DNA from: JAICJC01 sp963709425
GTDB taxonomy: Bacteria > Actinomycetota > Thermoleophilia > Gaiellales > JAICJC01
Assembly (NCBI GenBank): GCA_963709425.1
Contig: CAVPWG010000006.1
Location: forward strand, 137,244-201,243
Length of the DNA: 64,000 bases
Direction of reading: 5' to 3'
Shown here: positions 17,307 through 27,751 of the stretch, piece after piece
Numbering within the stretch: position 1 is the first letter of the stretch
How the letters are laid out: each line of letters opens with the position of its first letter
Program-made: the position numbers and the translations under genes
Notes under the pieces: generated by a model
What the model saw: only the letters and a program-made list of their open reading frames with translations
Databases searched by the model: none
Told to the model about the DNA's origin: nothing

Positions 17307-18115
17307 GGGCGCCGGTCCAGGAACGCCCGCACCGCCTCGGCAGGCTCGTCGGTCGCCATCGAGAGCGCCAGCCAGTCGCGCGCATGCCCGACGGTCTGGT
17401 GCCAGGCCAGGTCGCGCCAGAAGTTGAGCTGCTGCTTCGTGTAGCGCATCGTCTGCGGCAGCTTGCGCGCCAGCGACTCCACCAGCTCGCCGACGACCCG
17501 GTCGAGCTCCGCCGCCGGCACCGCGCGGTTCACGAGCCCCCACTCCGCCGCCTGCGCCGCCGGGATCTCGTCGCACAGCATCAGGATCTCGCGCGCGCGG
17601 CGGTCGCCGACCATCACCGGCAGCCACTGTGTCGCTCCGCCCGCCGGCACCGAGCCGTGCTCGGGCCCGACGTGGCGGATGAACGCGTCGTCCACCATCA
17701 CCGCCAGGTCGCACGCCATCTGGAGCTCGTTGCCGCCGCCGACGCAGATGCCGTTGATGCGCGCGACGGTCGGCTTGCCGATCTCGCGGAGCCGGTCGTG
17801 GGCGTCCTTGAACGCCCCGAACCACTTCCAGTACTCGCCGGGCCTGCCGAGGTAGTCGGCCTGCCAGCTCTTGAGGTCGGCGCCGACGCAGAACGCTCGC
17901 CCGGTCCCGGTCACGACGACCACCCGGACGTCGTCGTCCCACGAGGCGTCCTCGGCGGCCCGCGCGATCTCGCGCAGCATGCGGAAGTCGAACGCGTTCA
18001 GCACCTCGGGGCGGTTCAGCGTGATCGTCGCGCGGGGCGGATCCTTGGCGTAGACGATGGCCTCGAAGCCGAGGTCGGCCGGGGCGCGCGGTGTGGGGTG
18101 GGTCGGCTCGGTCAA
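17303..18115 (-). CDS. crotonase-family enzyme, MenB/BadI-like variant
   Basis: 270-residue member of the enoyl-CoA hydratase superfamily. It has the oxyanion segment INGICVGGGNELQMACDL and an unusual second segment HVGPEHGSVPAGGATQWL, plus a long insertion after FCVGADLKSW (ADYLGRPGEYWKWFG). These differ from ordinary hydratases and recall MenB/BadI-type enzymes that open or close rings on CoA esters. The start is taken as TTG 18115, which overlaps the TGA of the EthD-like gene as TTGA; no ATG or GTG fits the conserved N-terminus. Confidence 0.82.
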   Translation of the reverse strand: MTEPTHPTPRAPADLGFEAIVYAKDPPRATITLNRPEVLNAFDFRMLREIARAAEDASWDDDVRVVVVTGTGRAFCVGADLKSWQADYLGRPGEYWKWFGAFKDAHDRLREIGKPTVARINGICVGGGNELQMACDLAVMVDDAFIRHVGPEHGSVPAGGATQWLPVMVGDRRAREILMLCDEIPAAQAAEWGLVNRAVPAAELDRVVGELVESLARKLPQTMRYTKQQLNFWRDLAWHQTVGHARDWLALSMATDEPAEAVRAFLDRRP

Positions 18116-18390
18116 TTCACGTCGCAGAAGTGCACCCGAAACGCGATCCCCATCTCGGCCGCATCCGTGCCCGTGGCGGCGAACTCGGGTGTCCGCGTCG
18201 CCGACTTGAACGCATCCATGTCGGGAAAGCGCCACTGGGCTGCATACGCGAACGCCGGGTCGCCCATCGGGCTCCCGAACACCGGGCCGTGGACGAACTC
18301 GCCGCCGGGCACGGCGTGACACAGCGCGGCGTGCTCGGCGTAGCGGTCGGGGTCGGGCAGCTCGTCGTAGGTGACCAGCACGATGACCAC
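18112..18390 (-). CDS. EthD-family small protein
   Basis: 92-residue protein with the dimeric alpha/beta barrel pattern of the EthD family: MVIVLVTYDELPDPDRYAEH at the start and YAAQWRFPDMDAFKSATRTP in the second half. EthD proteins often accompany monooxygenase or acyl-CoA pathways and may act as small hydrolases or isomerases; the exact reaction is unknown. It sits between the aldehyde dehydrogenase (10 bp upstream) and three crotonases (4-bp overlap), so it belongs to the same catabolic operon. Confidence 0.82.
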   Translation of the reverse strand: MVIVLVTYDELPDPDRYAEHAALCHAVPGGEFVHGPVFGSPMGDPAFAYAAQWRFPDMDAFKSATRTPEFAATGTDAAEMGIAFRVHFCDVN

Positions 18391-18400
18391 GGCCCGCAGC

Positions 18401-19856
18401 CTACAGGCCGAACGGGTTGGACGGCCGGGATCCGGCGGCCACGATCACGGACTTCTCCTCGAGATACTCCTCGAGCGCGCCGGCCGACAGCTCGCGCCCG
18501 AAGCCCGACTGCTTGAAGCCGCCGAACGCCACGCCCGGAAACGCGCTGTACGGCATGTTGAGGCCGATCGTGCCGGCGTCGATGCGACGGGCCAGGCGCT
18601 GCGCCCGGTTGGGATCGCCGGTCCAGACCGTGGCCATGAGCCCGTAGCGCACGCCGTTTGCGACCGTGACCGCCTCCCCCTCGTCCTCGAAGGGCGTGAC
18701 CGTCACCACCGGGCCGAAGATCTCCTCCTGCGCCGCCTCCGAGGACGCGTCGACGTTGGCGACGACCGTGGCCGGGTAGAAGGCGCCCGGGCCCTCCGGC
18801 ACCTCGCCGCCCAGGACGACCTCGCCCGCCGGCGCCGGCCGCGCGCTCGACGTACCCGTGGACGCGATCCCGATGGCCGGCATCGATGAGCGAGCCCATG
18901 TGGGTGTCGCCGTCGAGCGGATCGCCGACCCGCAGGCGGCCGGCCGCCTCGGCGAACCGCGACACGACCTCGTCGTAGACCGAGGCCTCGACCAGGAGGC
19001 GCGACCGCGCCTCGCAGCTCTGGCCGGCCGAGTAGTAGATCGACCACACCGAGGCGGGGATCGCCTCGTCGAGGTTCGCGTCGGCGAAGACGATGCTCGG
19101 GCTCTTGCCACCCAGCTCCAGCGTGACGCGCTTGATCGGGTCGGCGCAGAGGCGCATGATCTCGCCGCCCGTGGCGGTCGAGCCGGTGAACGCCACCTTC
19201 TGGACGCCGGGATGGCCGACCAGGTAGCTGCCCACGGACGGGCCGTCGGCCGGGAGGACGTTCACGACGCCGGCCGGGATCCCGACCTCGACCGCGAGCT
19301 CGGCCAGCCACAGTGCCGACAGCGGCGTGCGCGGATCGGGCTTGAGCACGGTCGTGCACCCGGCCGCCAGCGCCGGGGCGAGCTTCCAGGCCGCCATCAT
19401 CAACGGGTAGTTCCAGGGGACGATCTGGGCGCACACGCCGACCGGCTGTTTCAGCGAGTAGTGGGTCAGCGACCCGCCGAGCGTGCCGGTGCGGCCCGAC
19501 GGCGCCGCAGCAACGGACGCGTAGAAGCGGAACGTCTCGATCGCCGCCGCCAGCTCGGCGTTCACCGAGCCGATCGCCTTCCCCACGTTCTGCGCCTCGA
19601 GCGTGGCGAGCTCCGACCTGCCCGCCCGGATCCCGTCGGCGAGCGCGTGCAGCAGGCGCGAGCGCTCGGTGGCCGGCGCCCGGGCCCAGTCGCCGACGAG
19701 CGCGGCGCCCGCCGCCGCCACGGCCGCGTCGACGTCGGCCTCACCCGCGAGCGACACGTTCGCCAGCGGCTCACCGGTCGCCGGCTCGGTCAGGGCGGCG
19801 TCGCCGCCGCCGCCCGAGCGGGTCTCGCCGCCGATGTGCACGCCGGTCTCGATCAT
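18401..19856 (-). CDS. aldehyde dehydrogenase, one frameshift near 18840
   Basis: NAD(P)-dependent aldehyde dehydrogenase of about 485 residues. The first frame runs from ATG 19856 (MIETGVHIGG) through VPWNYPLMMAAWKLAPALA, VAFTGSTATGGEIM, LELGGKSPSIVFADA and the catalytic Cys segment SAGQSCEARSRLLVE. Near 18840 the protein continues in another frame with EEIFGPVVTVTPFEDE, NGVRYGLMATVWTG and GFKQSGFGRELSAG to the stop at 18401. All catalytic parts are present, so a one-base error is more likely than decay. ATG overlaps the thiolase stop (ATGA). It may oxidise a pathway aldehyde or act like the PaaZ dehydrogenase domain. Confidence 0.88.
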
Positions 19857-21025
19857 GCCGCCTCGAAGATCGCCGCCTGGCCCTGCCCGACGCCCACGCA
19901 CAGCATGGCCATGCCGTAGCGGCCGCCGCGGCGGCGCAGCTCGTGCACGAGCGAGACCACGAGCCGGGCGCCGCTCATCCCCAGCGGATGGCCGATGGCG
20001 ATCGCACCGCCGTTCGGGTTCACACGCTCCGGGTCGAGGCCCAGCTCGCGGATGACGGCCACGCTCTGGGATGCGAAGGCCTCGTTCAGCTCGACCACGT
20101 CGAGGTCGCCCGGCTCGAGGCCGGCCCGGGCGAGCGCCTTGCGGGCGGCCGGCATCGGCCCGACCCCCATCACCCGCGGGTCGACGCCGGCAACGCCGCC
20201 GGCGATGTACCGGGCCAGCGGCGAGGCTCCCAGCTCCGCCGCGCGCTCGGCGCTCGCGACGACGAGCGCCGCCGCGCCGTCGTTGATCCCCGACGAGTTC
20301 CCGGCCGTGACGCTTCCACCCTGGCGGAACGCCGGCTTGAGCGCCGCCAGCTTCTCCGCATCGGTGTCGGCGCGGGGGTGCTCGTCGCGCTCCACGTCGG
20401 CGACCGCGACCAGCTCGTCGCCGAAGCGCCCCGCCTCGTCGGCCGCCGCCCAGCGGCGCTGGCTCTCGAGCGCGAACGCGTCCTGGTCCTCGCGGCTCAC
20501 CGACCAGCGCTCGGCCACGTTCTCGCCGGTCTCGCCCATCGACTCGAGCGGGAACATCGACTCCATCCGCGGGTTCGGAAACCGCCACCCGAGCGTGGAG
20601 TCATAGAGCGTCCGGTCGCCGCGCGGAAATGCCCGCTCGGGCTTGGCCGTGACGAGAGGGGCGCGGCTCATCGACTCGACGCCGCCCGCGACGAAGAGGT
20701 CGCCGTCGCCGGCCCGCACGGCGTGGCAGGCCGCCGTCACGGCGGCGAGGCCCGACGCGCACAGCCGGTTCAGGGTCACGCCGGCGACGGAGTCGGGGAG
20801 GCCCGCGAGCAGCACCGCCATCCGGGCGACGTTGCGGTTGTCCTCGCCAGCCTGGTTCGCGCAGCCCATGTAGACGTCCTCGACGTCGGCCGCCGGGACG
20901 CCGGCCCGCTCGACCGCAGCCGCGATCGCGAGCGCCGCCAGGTCGTCGGGGCGGACCGCGGACAGGGCGCCGCCGTAGCGACCGACGGGCGTCCGGACCG
21001 CCGACAGGATCACCGCCTCGGGCAT
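19853..21025 (-). CDS. acetyl-CoA acyltransferase (thiolase), PaaJ/PcaF-like
   Basis: 390-residue thiolase, first gene of the operon. The acylation Cys is in LNRLCASGLAAV (near residue 90), the His in GGAIAIGHPLGMSG and the second Cys in MAMLCVGVGQG. It should cleave a 3-oxoacyl-CoA with CoA, ending the pathway run by the downstream crotonases. ATG 21025 matches the usual family start (PEAVILSAVRTPVGRYGG). The gene is divergent from a small frame at 21052 and the 3-hydroxyacyl-CoA dehydrogenase at 21198, so thiolase and dehydrogenase, consecutive steps in beta-oxidation, may share a control region. Confidence 0.94.
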   Translation of the reverse strand: MPEAVILSAVRTPVGRYGGALSAVRPDDLAALAIAAAVERAGVPAADVEDVYMGCANQAGEDNRNVARMAVLLAGLPDSVAGVTLNRLCASGLAAVTAACHAVRAGDGDLFVAGGVESMSRAPLVTAKPERAFPRGDRTLYDSTLGWRFPNPRMESMFPLESMGETGENVAERWSVSREDQDAFALESQRRWAAADEAGRFGDELVAVADVERDEHPRADTDAEKLAALKPAFRQGGSVTAGNSSGINDGAAALVVASAERAAELGASPLARYIAGGVAGVDPRVMGVGPMPAARKALARAGLEPGDLDVVELNEAFASQSVAVIRELGLDPERVNPNGGAIAIGHPLGMSGARLVVSLVHELRRRGGRYGMAMLCVGVGQGQAAIFEAA

Positions 21026-21051
21026 CGGGTCGCAGTGTACGCTCGCGGGTC

Positions 21052-21201
21052 GTGGCAGCTGCCGGTGAGACCGTCCGCCGAGCGGATGCCGCCGAGGCGG
21101 GCCGGATCGCCTCCGTGATCCACGCGGCGTTCGCGCAGCACACCGGCTCGCCGGTCCCCACGTTCGCGTGGTTCGAGAAGCCGGTAGTGTCAGGCGCGTG
21201 A
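21052..21201 (+). pseudogene. 49-codon frame resembling the N-terminus of a GNAT acetyltransferase
   Basis: GTG 21052 opens a frame whose product starts VAAAGETVRRADAAEAGRIA and continues SVIHAAFAQH. The pattern RRADxxDAxxIxxVIxxAF is the usual first strand and helix of GNAT acetyltransferases, but the frame ends after 49 residues, with no acetyl-CoA binding motif. Its TGA overlaps the GTG of the dehydrogenase gene (GTGA), so it may now serve as a translated leader. It also fills the space where the divergent thiolase promoter must lie. Truncated remnant most likely. Confidence 0.4.
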
Positions 21202-22052
21202 CGCACGGAATCCGCACGGTCGGCGTGGTCGGGCTCGGCACGATGGGCGCCGGGATCGCGCAGGTCGTCGCCCACCACGGCTACGGCGTCGTGGCCTGCG
21301 AGGTGTCGAACGATCTCGTGCAGGCCGGCCTGGCGCGGATCGGCGCCGGCCTCGGCCGCCACGTCGAGCGCGGCCGGATGACGGCCGCCGAGCGCGAGGC
21401 CGCGCTGGCACACGTCGCCGGGACGACCGACCTCGACGCCTTCGGCAGCTGCGACCTGGTCGTCGAGGCGATCGTCGAGGACATGGACGCCAAGCGCCAG
21501 CTCTTCGCCCGGCTCGAGGAGATCTGCCGCCCCGACGCGATCCTGGCGACGAACACATCGGCGCTCTCGGTCACCGAGATCGCTGCGGCGACGTCCACGG
21601 CGGAGCGCGTCGTCGGGATGCACTTCTTCAACCCCGCCCCGGTGCTGCCGCTCGTCGAGGTCATCGTCGGCGACCGGACGTCGGCCACCGTGGCCGAGCG
21701 CGTACGGGAGTTCGCGGAGGCCATCGGCAAGCGCCCGGTCGTCTGCCCCGACCGTCCCGGCTTCGTCGTGAACCGCATCCTCATCCCGCTCCTCAACGAC
21801 TGCGTGCGCCTCTACGAGCAGGGCGGCATCTCGGCTGACGACCTCGACCAGGCGATGACGGCGGGGCTCAACTGGCCGATCGGGCCGCTCCGGCTGATCG
21901 ACCTGATCGGCGCGGACGTCCACGTCCACGCCTCCGAGGCGCTGTGGCAGGCCTATCGCGAGCCGCGCTTCGCCCCGCCGCCGTCGCTCGTCCGCATGGT
22001 CGAGTCGGGGCGCCTGGGCCGCAAGGCCGGCGCGGGCTTCTACACGTACTGA
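21198..22052 (+). CDS. 3-hydroxyacyl-CoA dehydrogenase (3-hydroxybutyryl-CoA dehydrogenase type)
   Basis: 284-residue NAD-dependent dehydrogenase. The Rossmann motif VGLGTMGAGIAQVVAHHGYG is at the N-terminus, followed by NTSALSVTEIA, the catalytic His segment GMHFFNPAPVLPLVEV and the C-terminal domain start DRPGFVVNRILIPLLND. It oxidises 3-hydroxyacyl-CoA to 3-oxoacyl-CoA, feeding the divergently encoded thiolase. I prefer GTG 21198 over a GTG at 21168 because it overlaps the preceding stop and removes a non-conserved extension. Confidence 0.93.
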   Translation: MTHGIRTVGVVGLGTMGAGIAQVVAHHGYGVVACEVSNDLVQAGLARIGAGLGRHVERGRMTAAEREAALAHVAGTTDLDAFGSCDLVVEAIVEDMDAKRQLFARLEEICRPDAILATNTSALSVTEIAAATSTAERVVGMHFFNPAPVLPLVEVIVGDRTSATVAERVREFAEAIGKRPVVCPDRPGFVVNRILIPLLNDCVRLYEQGGISADDLDQAMTAGLNWPIGPLRLIDLIGADVHVHASEALWQAYREPRFAPPPSLVRMVESGRLGRKAGAGFYTY

Positions 22053-22068
22053 CCGATCTGGCCGGTCA
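22050..22068. terminator. short hairpin between convergent stops
   Basis: TGACCG-N7-CGGTCA spans the 13-bp gap between the dehydrogenase and monooxygenase genes and contains both stop codons. A 6-bp stem without a T-run, so at best a weak bidirectional terminator. Confidence 0.3.
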
Positions 22069-23523
22069 CGGCGATCCGAACCACGTCGAGAGCGCGTCGC
22101 GCAACCCGCGGTCGGTGCCGTCGCCCACCCAGGCGACGTGTCCGTCGGGCCGGATCAACACCGCTGTGGGAGCGGTGACCTCGCCGAGCGCCGGGAGCTC
22201 CCAGATACCACCGTACTCGGCATCGATCAGCTGGACCCGATCCGCCCATGGAGCGATGTCGAAGCCGCCGGGCTTGCCGAGGTTGAGCAGCACCGGCCGG
22301 GCACCGTGCAGGAGGGTGAAGACGCGCGTCGGGGCGCCCGAGGCGACCAGGTCGAGGTCGGGCATGCGCCGCCCGAGCAGCGGGTGCCCCTCACCGAGGT
22401 CGTAGTGGATGTCCAGGCCGGACTGCATCGCGGCGACCCGCGTGCGAGGCTCGTCCATGCTCAGCATCTCGGCCATGGTGTCGCGGACGGCGTCGATGCG
22501 CGCATCGGAGCGGGCGAGCGCCGTCTGCGCCATCGTGGTCCGTAACACGCGGGCACCGACCGGATGCCGCTCGGCGTGGTAGGTATCCAGGAGGCCTCCT
22601 GGCGATGTCCCCTTGACCACCTGGGCCAGCTTCCAGCCCAGGTTCACCGCATCCTGCACACCGGTGTTGAGGCCCTGCCCGCCCACCGGGTAATGCACGT
22701 GCGCGGCGTCGCCCGCCAGCAGCACCCGCCCCTCCCTGTAGGTCGCCGCCTGCCGGGTCATGTCCGTGAACCGCGAGATCCAGGCCGGGCTGTGCGCCCC
22801 GTAGTCCGTCCCCCATACAGCGATCAGCGCGCGGCTGAGATCACGCAGGGTCGGCTCACCGGCCTGCCCCGCATACCGCTGACTCACCACCACGCCTACC
22901 CGCTTCCCGTCCTCCAGCCGGCCCAGGGCTTGCGTGCCGTTCTCGTCGTGGCGGATCCCAAACTCCGGCTCCTCGGTCATCTCGACCTCGGCGATCAGCG
23001 AGCTGACTGACGGATCCCAGCCGGGGAACTCGATGCCGGCGGCCTTTCGGATCAGGCTGCGACCGCCATCGCACCCGACCAGGTATTCGGCCTGTAGCGA
23101 CCCGCCGTCGGACAGCTCGACGTCGACGCCGGTGTCGTGCTGCGCGAAGCCCGTCACCTCACGTTCGCGAGCGATCGGCACGCCCAGCTCGCTGACCCAG
23201 GCGGCCAGGATGCGCTCGAACTGGTTCTGCGGGAGGGCGAGGCCGTAGTTGTGCCGGGTGGGAAACGCGCTGATGTCCAGCCGCACCCCGGCGAAGCTCT
23301 GAACCTGCATCGCCTGCCCCTCGGCGAGGAACCGGTCGGCGATCCCCCGCTGATCCAGCACCTCGATGGTGCGTGACTGGAGACCGCGCGCGCGCGACCC
23401 GGTGAGCTCCTGGCTCGGGCGCCGCTCGACGATGGCAACGTCGACCCTCGCCAGTGCCAGCTCGCCGGCCAGCATCATCCCCGTCGGGCCGCCGCCGGCT
23501 ACGACTACCGAATGTTCGGCCAT
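22066..23523 (-). CDS. FAD-dependent aromatic monooxygenase (class A, PheA/TfdB/Rox type)
   Basis: 485-residue flavoprotein hydroxylase. It has the N-terminal FAD fold VVAGGGPTGMMLAGELAL, the NADPH/FAD DG motif YLVGCDGGRSLIRKAAG, the GD motif VLLAGDAAHVHYPVGGQGL and a C-terminal thioredoxin-like domain (RVQLIDAEYGG, VLIRPDGHVAWVG). The overall pattern matches phenol, polyketide and rifampicin hydroxylases; the substrate cannot be told. It is convergent with the acyl-CoA genes, and a small DoxX-like frame sits 9 bp upstream of its start. Confidence 0.9.
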   Translation of the reverse strand: MAEHSVVVAGGGPTGMMLAGELALARVDVAIVERRPSQELTGSRARGLQSRTIEVLDQRGIADRFLAEGQAMQVQSFAGVRLDISAFPTRHNYGLALPQNQFERILAAWVSELGVPIAREREVTGFAQHDTGVDVELSDGGSLQAEYLVGCDGGRSLIRKAAGIEFPGWDPSVSSLIAEVEMTEEPEFGIRHDENGTQALGRLEDGKRVGVVVSQRYAGQAGEPTLRDLSRALIAVWGTDYGAHSPAWISRFTDMTRQAATYREGRVLLAGDAAHVHYPVGGQGLNTGVQDAVNLGWKLAQVVKGTSPGGLLDTYHAERHPVGARVLRTTMAQTALARSDARIDAVRDTMAEMLSMDEPRTRVAAMQSGLDIHYDLGEGHPLLGRRMPDLDLVASGAPTRVFTLLHGARPVLLNLGKPGGFDIAPWADRVQLIDAEYGGIWELPALGEVTAPTAVLIRPDGHVAWVGDGTDRGLRDALSTWFGSP

Positions 23524-23532
23524 ACGCCCGTT

Positions 23533-23643
23533 CTAGCGCACCGGATGACCCCGAAGCCGCTCATGGTGGCGGCCGAAGGCCATGGTGACCATCGAAGCAG
23601 CGAGACCTGCAATGACACGAATGATCAGGAGCCCAACCGTCAT
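23533..23643 (-). CDS. 36-residue membrane peptide resembling a truncated DoxX
   Basis: ATG 23643 to TAG 23533 with a strong ribosome binding site (AAGGGAGGT). The product MTVGLLIIRVIAGLAAS begins like DoxX-family membrane proteins (a VGLLxLRxxxGL first helix), but after one helix it ends in a charged tail. It lies directly upstream of the monooxygenase, so it could be a remnant or a translated leader that couples to the flavoenzyme. Confidence 0.4.
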   Translation of the reverse strand: MTVGLLIIRVIAGLAASMVTMAFGRHHERLRGHPVR

Positions 23644-23697
23644 CCGGGCACCTCCCTTGGGTCGCTTCGCAGGTCCCGTTCCCCGATGCTTGCGTTC

Positions 23698-24204
23698 TCA
23701 ACCATTCAGGACGGTGGCGACGAGCGCGTCGGCCGCGCCGTTCTGATCGGCCGGCACCCAGCGGTAGGTGACGGTGCCGATCCGCATCGCCAGGTCACGG
23801 GCCTCGGCGTGAAGCGGCGCGACCGACCGGCTCCTGACCGGAGCATCGCCGGTCATCTGCGCGACGACGAGGCGCGAGTCGGTCCGCACCTCGACGGCCG
23901 CCAGGCCGTGCTCGGAGACGGCGTGCAGGCCTGCCACGAGCGCCCGGTACTCGGCAACGGCGACGGTGGCCCGGCGGATTGGCGTCGCGGCGGATGCCAA
24001 TTGGCGCCCGTCCGTGTCCTCGAGCACGAACCCGCAGGCCGCCGGGCCGGGGTTCCCGCGCGAGCCGCCGTCACACCACAGGGTGGCCGCACCGCCCGGT
24101 GCTCTCTTCGGTGCCGGCGTCCGAGCCGCCCGGCGGGCCTTTCCGAGCCGACGCCGCTCCGCGTCGGTCAGCGTCTTCCCCGACCGGCGGACGCCCTTGG
24201 TCAC
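23698..24204 (-). CDS. RNase HI-type ribonuclease
   Basis: 168-residue protein with a basic N-terminal extension of about 45 residues (KTLTDAERRRLGKARRAA) and then the RNase H fold: LWCDGGSRGNPGPAACGF, VAEYRALVAGLHA, VRTDSRLVVAQM and VPADQNGAADALV, giving the D-E-D-D metal site. It should cut RNA in RNA/DNA hybrids. GTG 24204 overlaps the Nudix stop (GTGA). The basic extension might add hybrid binding. Confidence 0.88.
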   Translation of the reverse strand: MTKGVRRSGKTLTDAERRRLGKARRAARTPAPKRAPGGAATLWCDGGSRGNPGPAACGFVLEDTDGRQLASAATPIRRATVAVAEYRALVAGLHAVSEHGLAAVEVRTDSRLVVAQMTGDAPVRSRSVAPLHAEARDLAMRIGTVTYRWVPADQNGAADALVATVLNG

Positions 24205-24644
24205 GCCGGACGCTCGTCGCAGACGAAGTGCTGCAGCGGGCGCTTGAAGCCCGTCTCGAGATCGAACGTCACCGCCTCGGCGACGTCCGGCGGCAGCAGC
24301 GGCCCGGGCGTGGACGAGGGCGGGTGCCACTCGTGGTTTCGCAGGTCGACGGGCGGCGTCTCGAGCCGCGCGTGGATGGCAGCGAGGAAGTACAGGATCA
24401 CCTCGTGGCGGTACTCGCCCGACTCGACGAACAGGTTCTCGGACAGGTAGAGCGGCTTCAGGACGTCGATCTGGACCGCCGCCTCCTCGACCAGCTCGCG
24501 CTTCACAGCCTCCTCGGCCGTCTCGCCCGGCTCGACGCCGCCTCCCGGAAACCAGTAGAAGGCGTCCTTCGCCGGATGGTGCGTGCGGTCGAGCAGCACC
24601 CGGCCCTCGGTGTCGGGGATGACAGCCCTGGCCCGCAGGGTCAT
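24201..24644 (-). CDS. Nudix hydrolase
   Basis: 147-residue Nudix protein with the box GVEPGETAEEAVKRELVEEA near residues 45-65, which holds the Glu residues that bind metal. It begins MTLRARAVIPDTEGRVLLDR. The substrate, a nucleoside diphosphate derivative, cannot be deduced. ATG 24644 was preferred to one at 24674, which would overlap the uvrA stop. It lies 13 bp after uvrA and overlaps the RNase H gene, so uvrA, nudix and rnh probably form one nucleic-acid maintenance operon under SOS control. Confidence 0.88.
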   Translation of the reverse strand: MTLRARAVIPDTEGRVLLDRTHHPAKDAFYWFPGGGVEPGETAEEAVKRELVEEAAVQIDVLKPLYLSENLFVESGEYRHEVILYFLAAIHARLETPPVDLRNHEWHPPSSTPGPLLPPDVAEAVTFDLETGFKRPLQHFVCDERPA

Positions 24645-24657
24645 GTCGGGCGGGCCG

Positions 24658-27516
<2,859 letters not shown>

Positions 27517-27545
27517 TGCCTCAACGCTAGCAGGCGGCCGACCGT

Positions 27546-27559
27546 CGAACAAGTGTTCG
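27546..27559. promoter_or_regulatory. SOS box (LexA site) upstream of uvrA
   Basis: CGAACAAGTGTTCG is an exact match to the Gram-positive LexA consensus CGAAC-N4-GTTCG, 30 bp upstream of the uvrA start codon. LexA repression of uvrA is well established in other Actinobacteria. Confidence 0.8.
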
Positions 27560-27751
27560 GGGTGATACAGTTTCGGGCGTGACCGGATTCACGTAGCGCT
27601 GGACCCAGACAGGCTGCCCCCGCGCGCCCGAGCGGCGCGTCCGTGGGCCTCCCCGCCGGCCTCTGCCCACGCAGCGATCCGCTCGCCCGTGCCCGGCGGC
27701 CAGGGCGCGATCGAGCACCTGGTCCATGCTCGCACGGCGGAGTCGGGTGAT

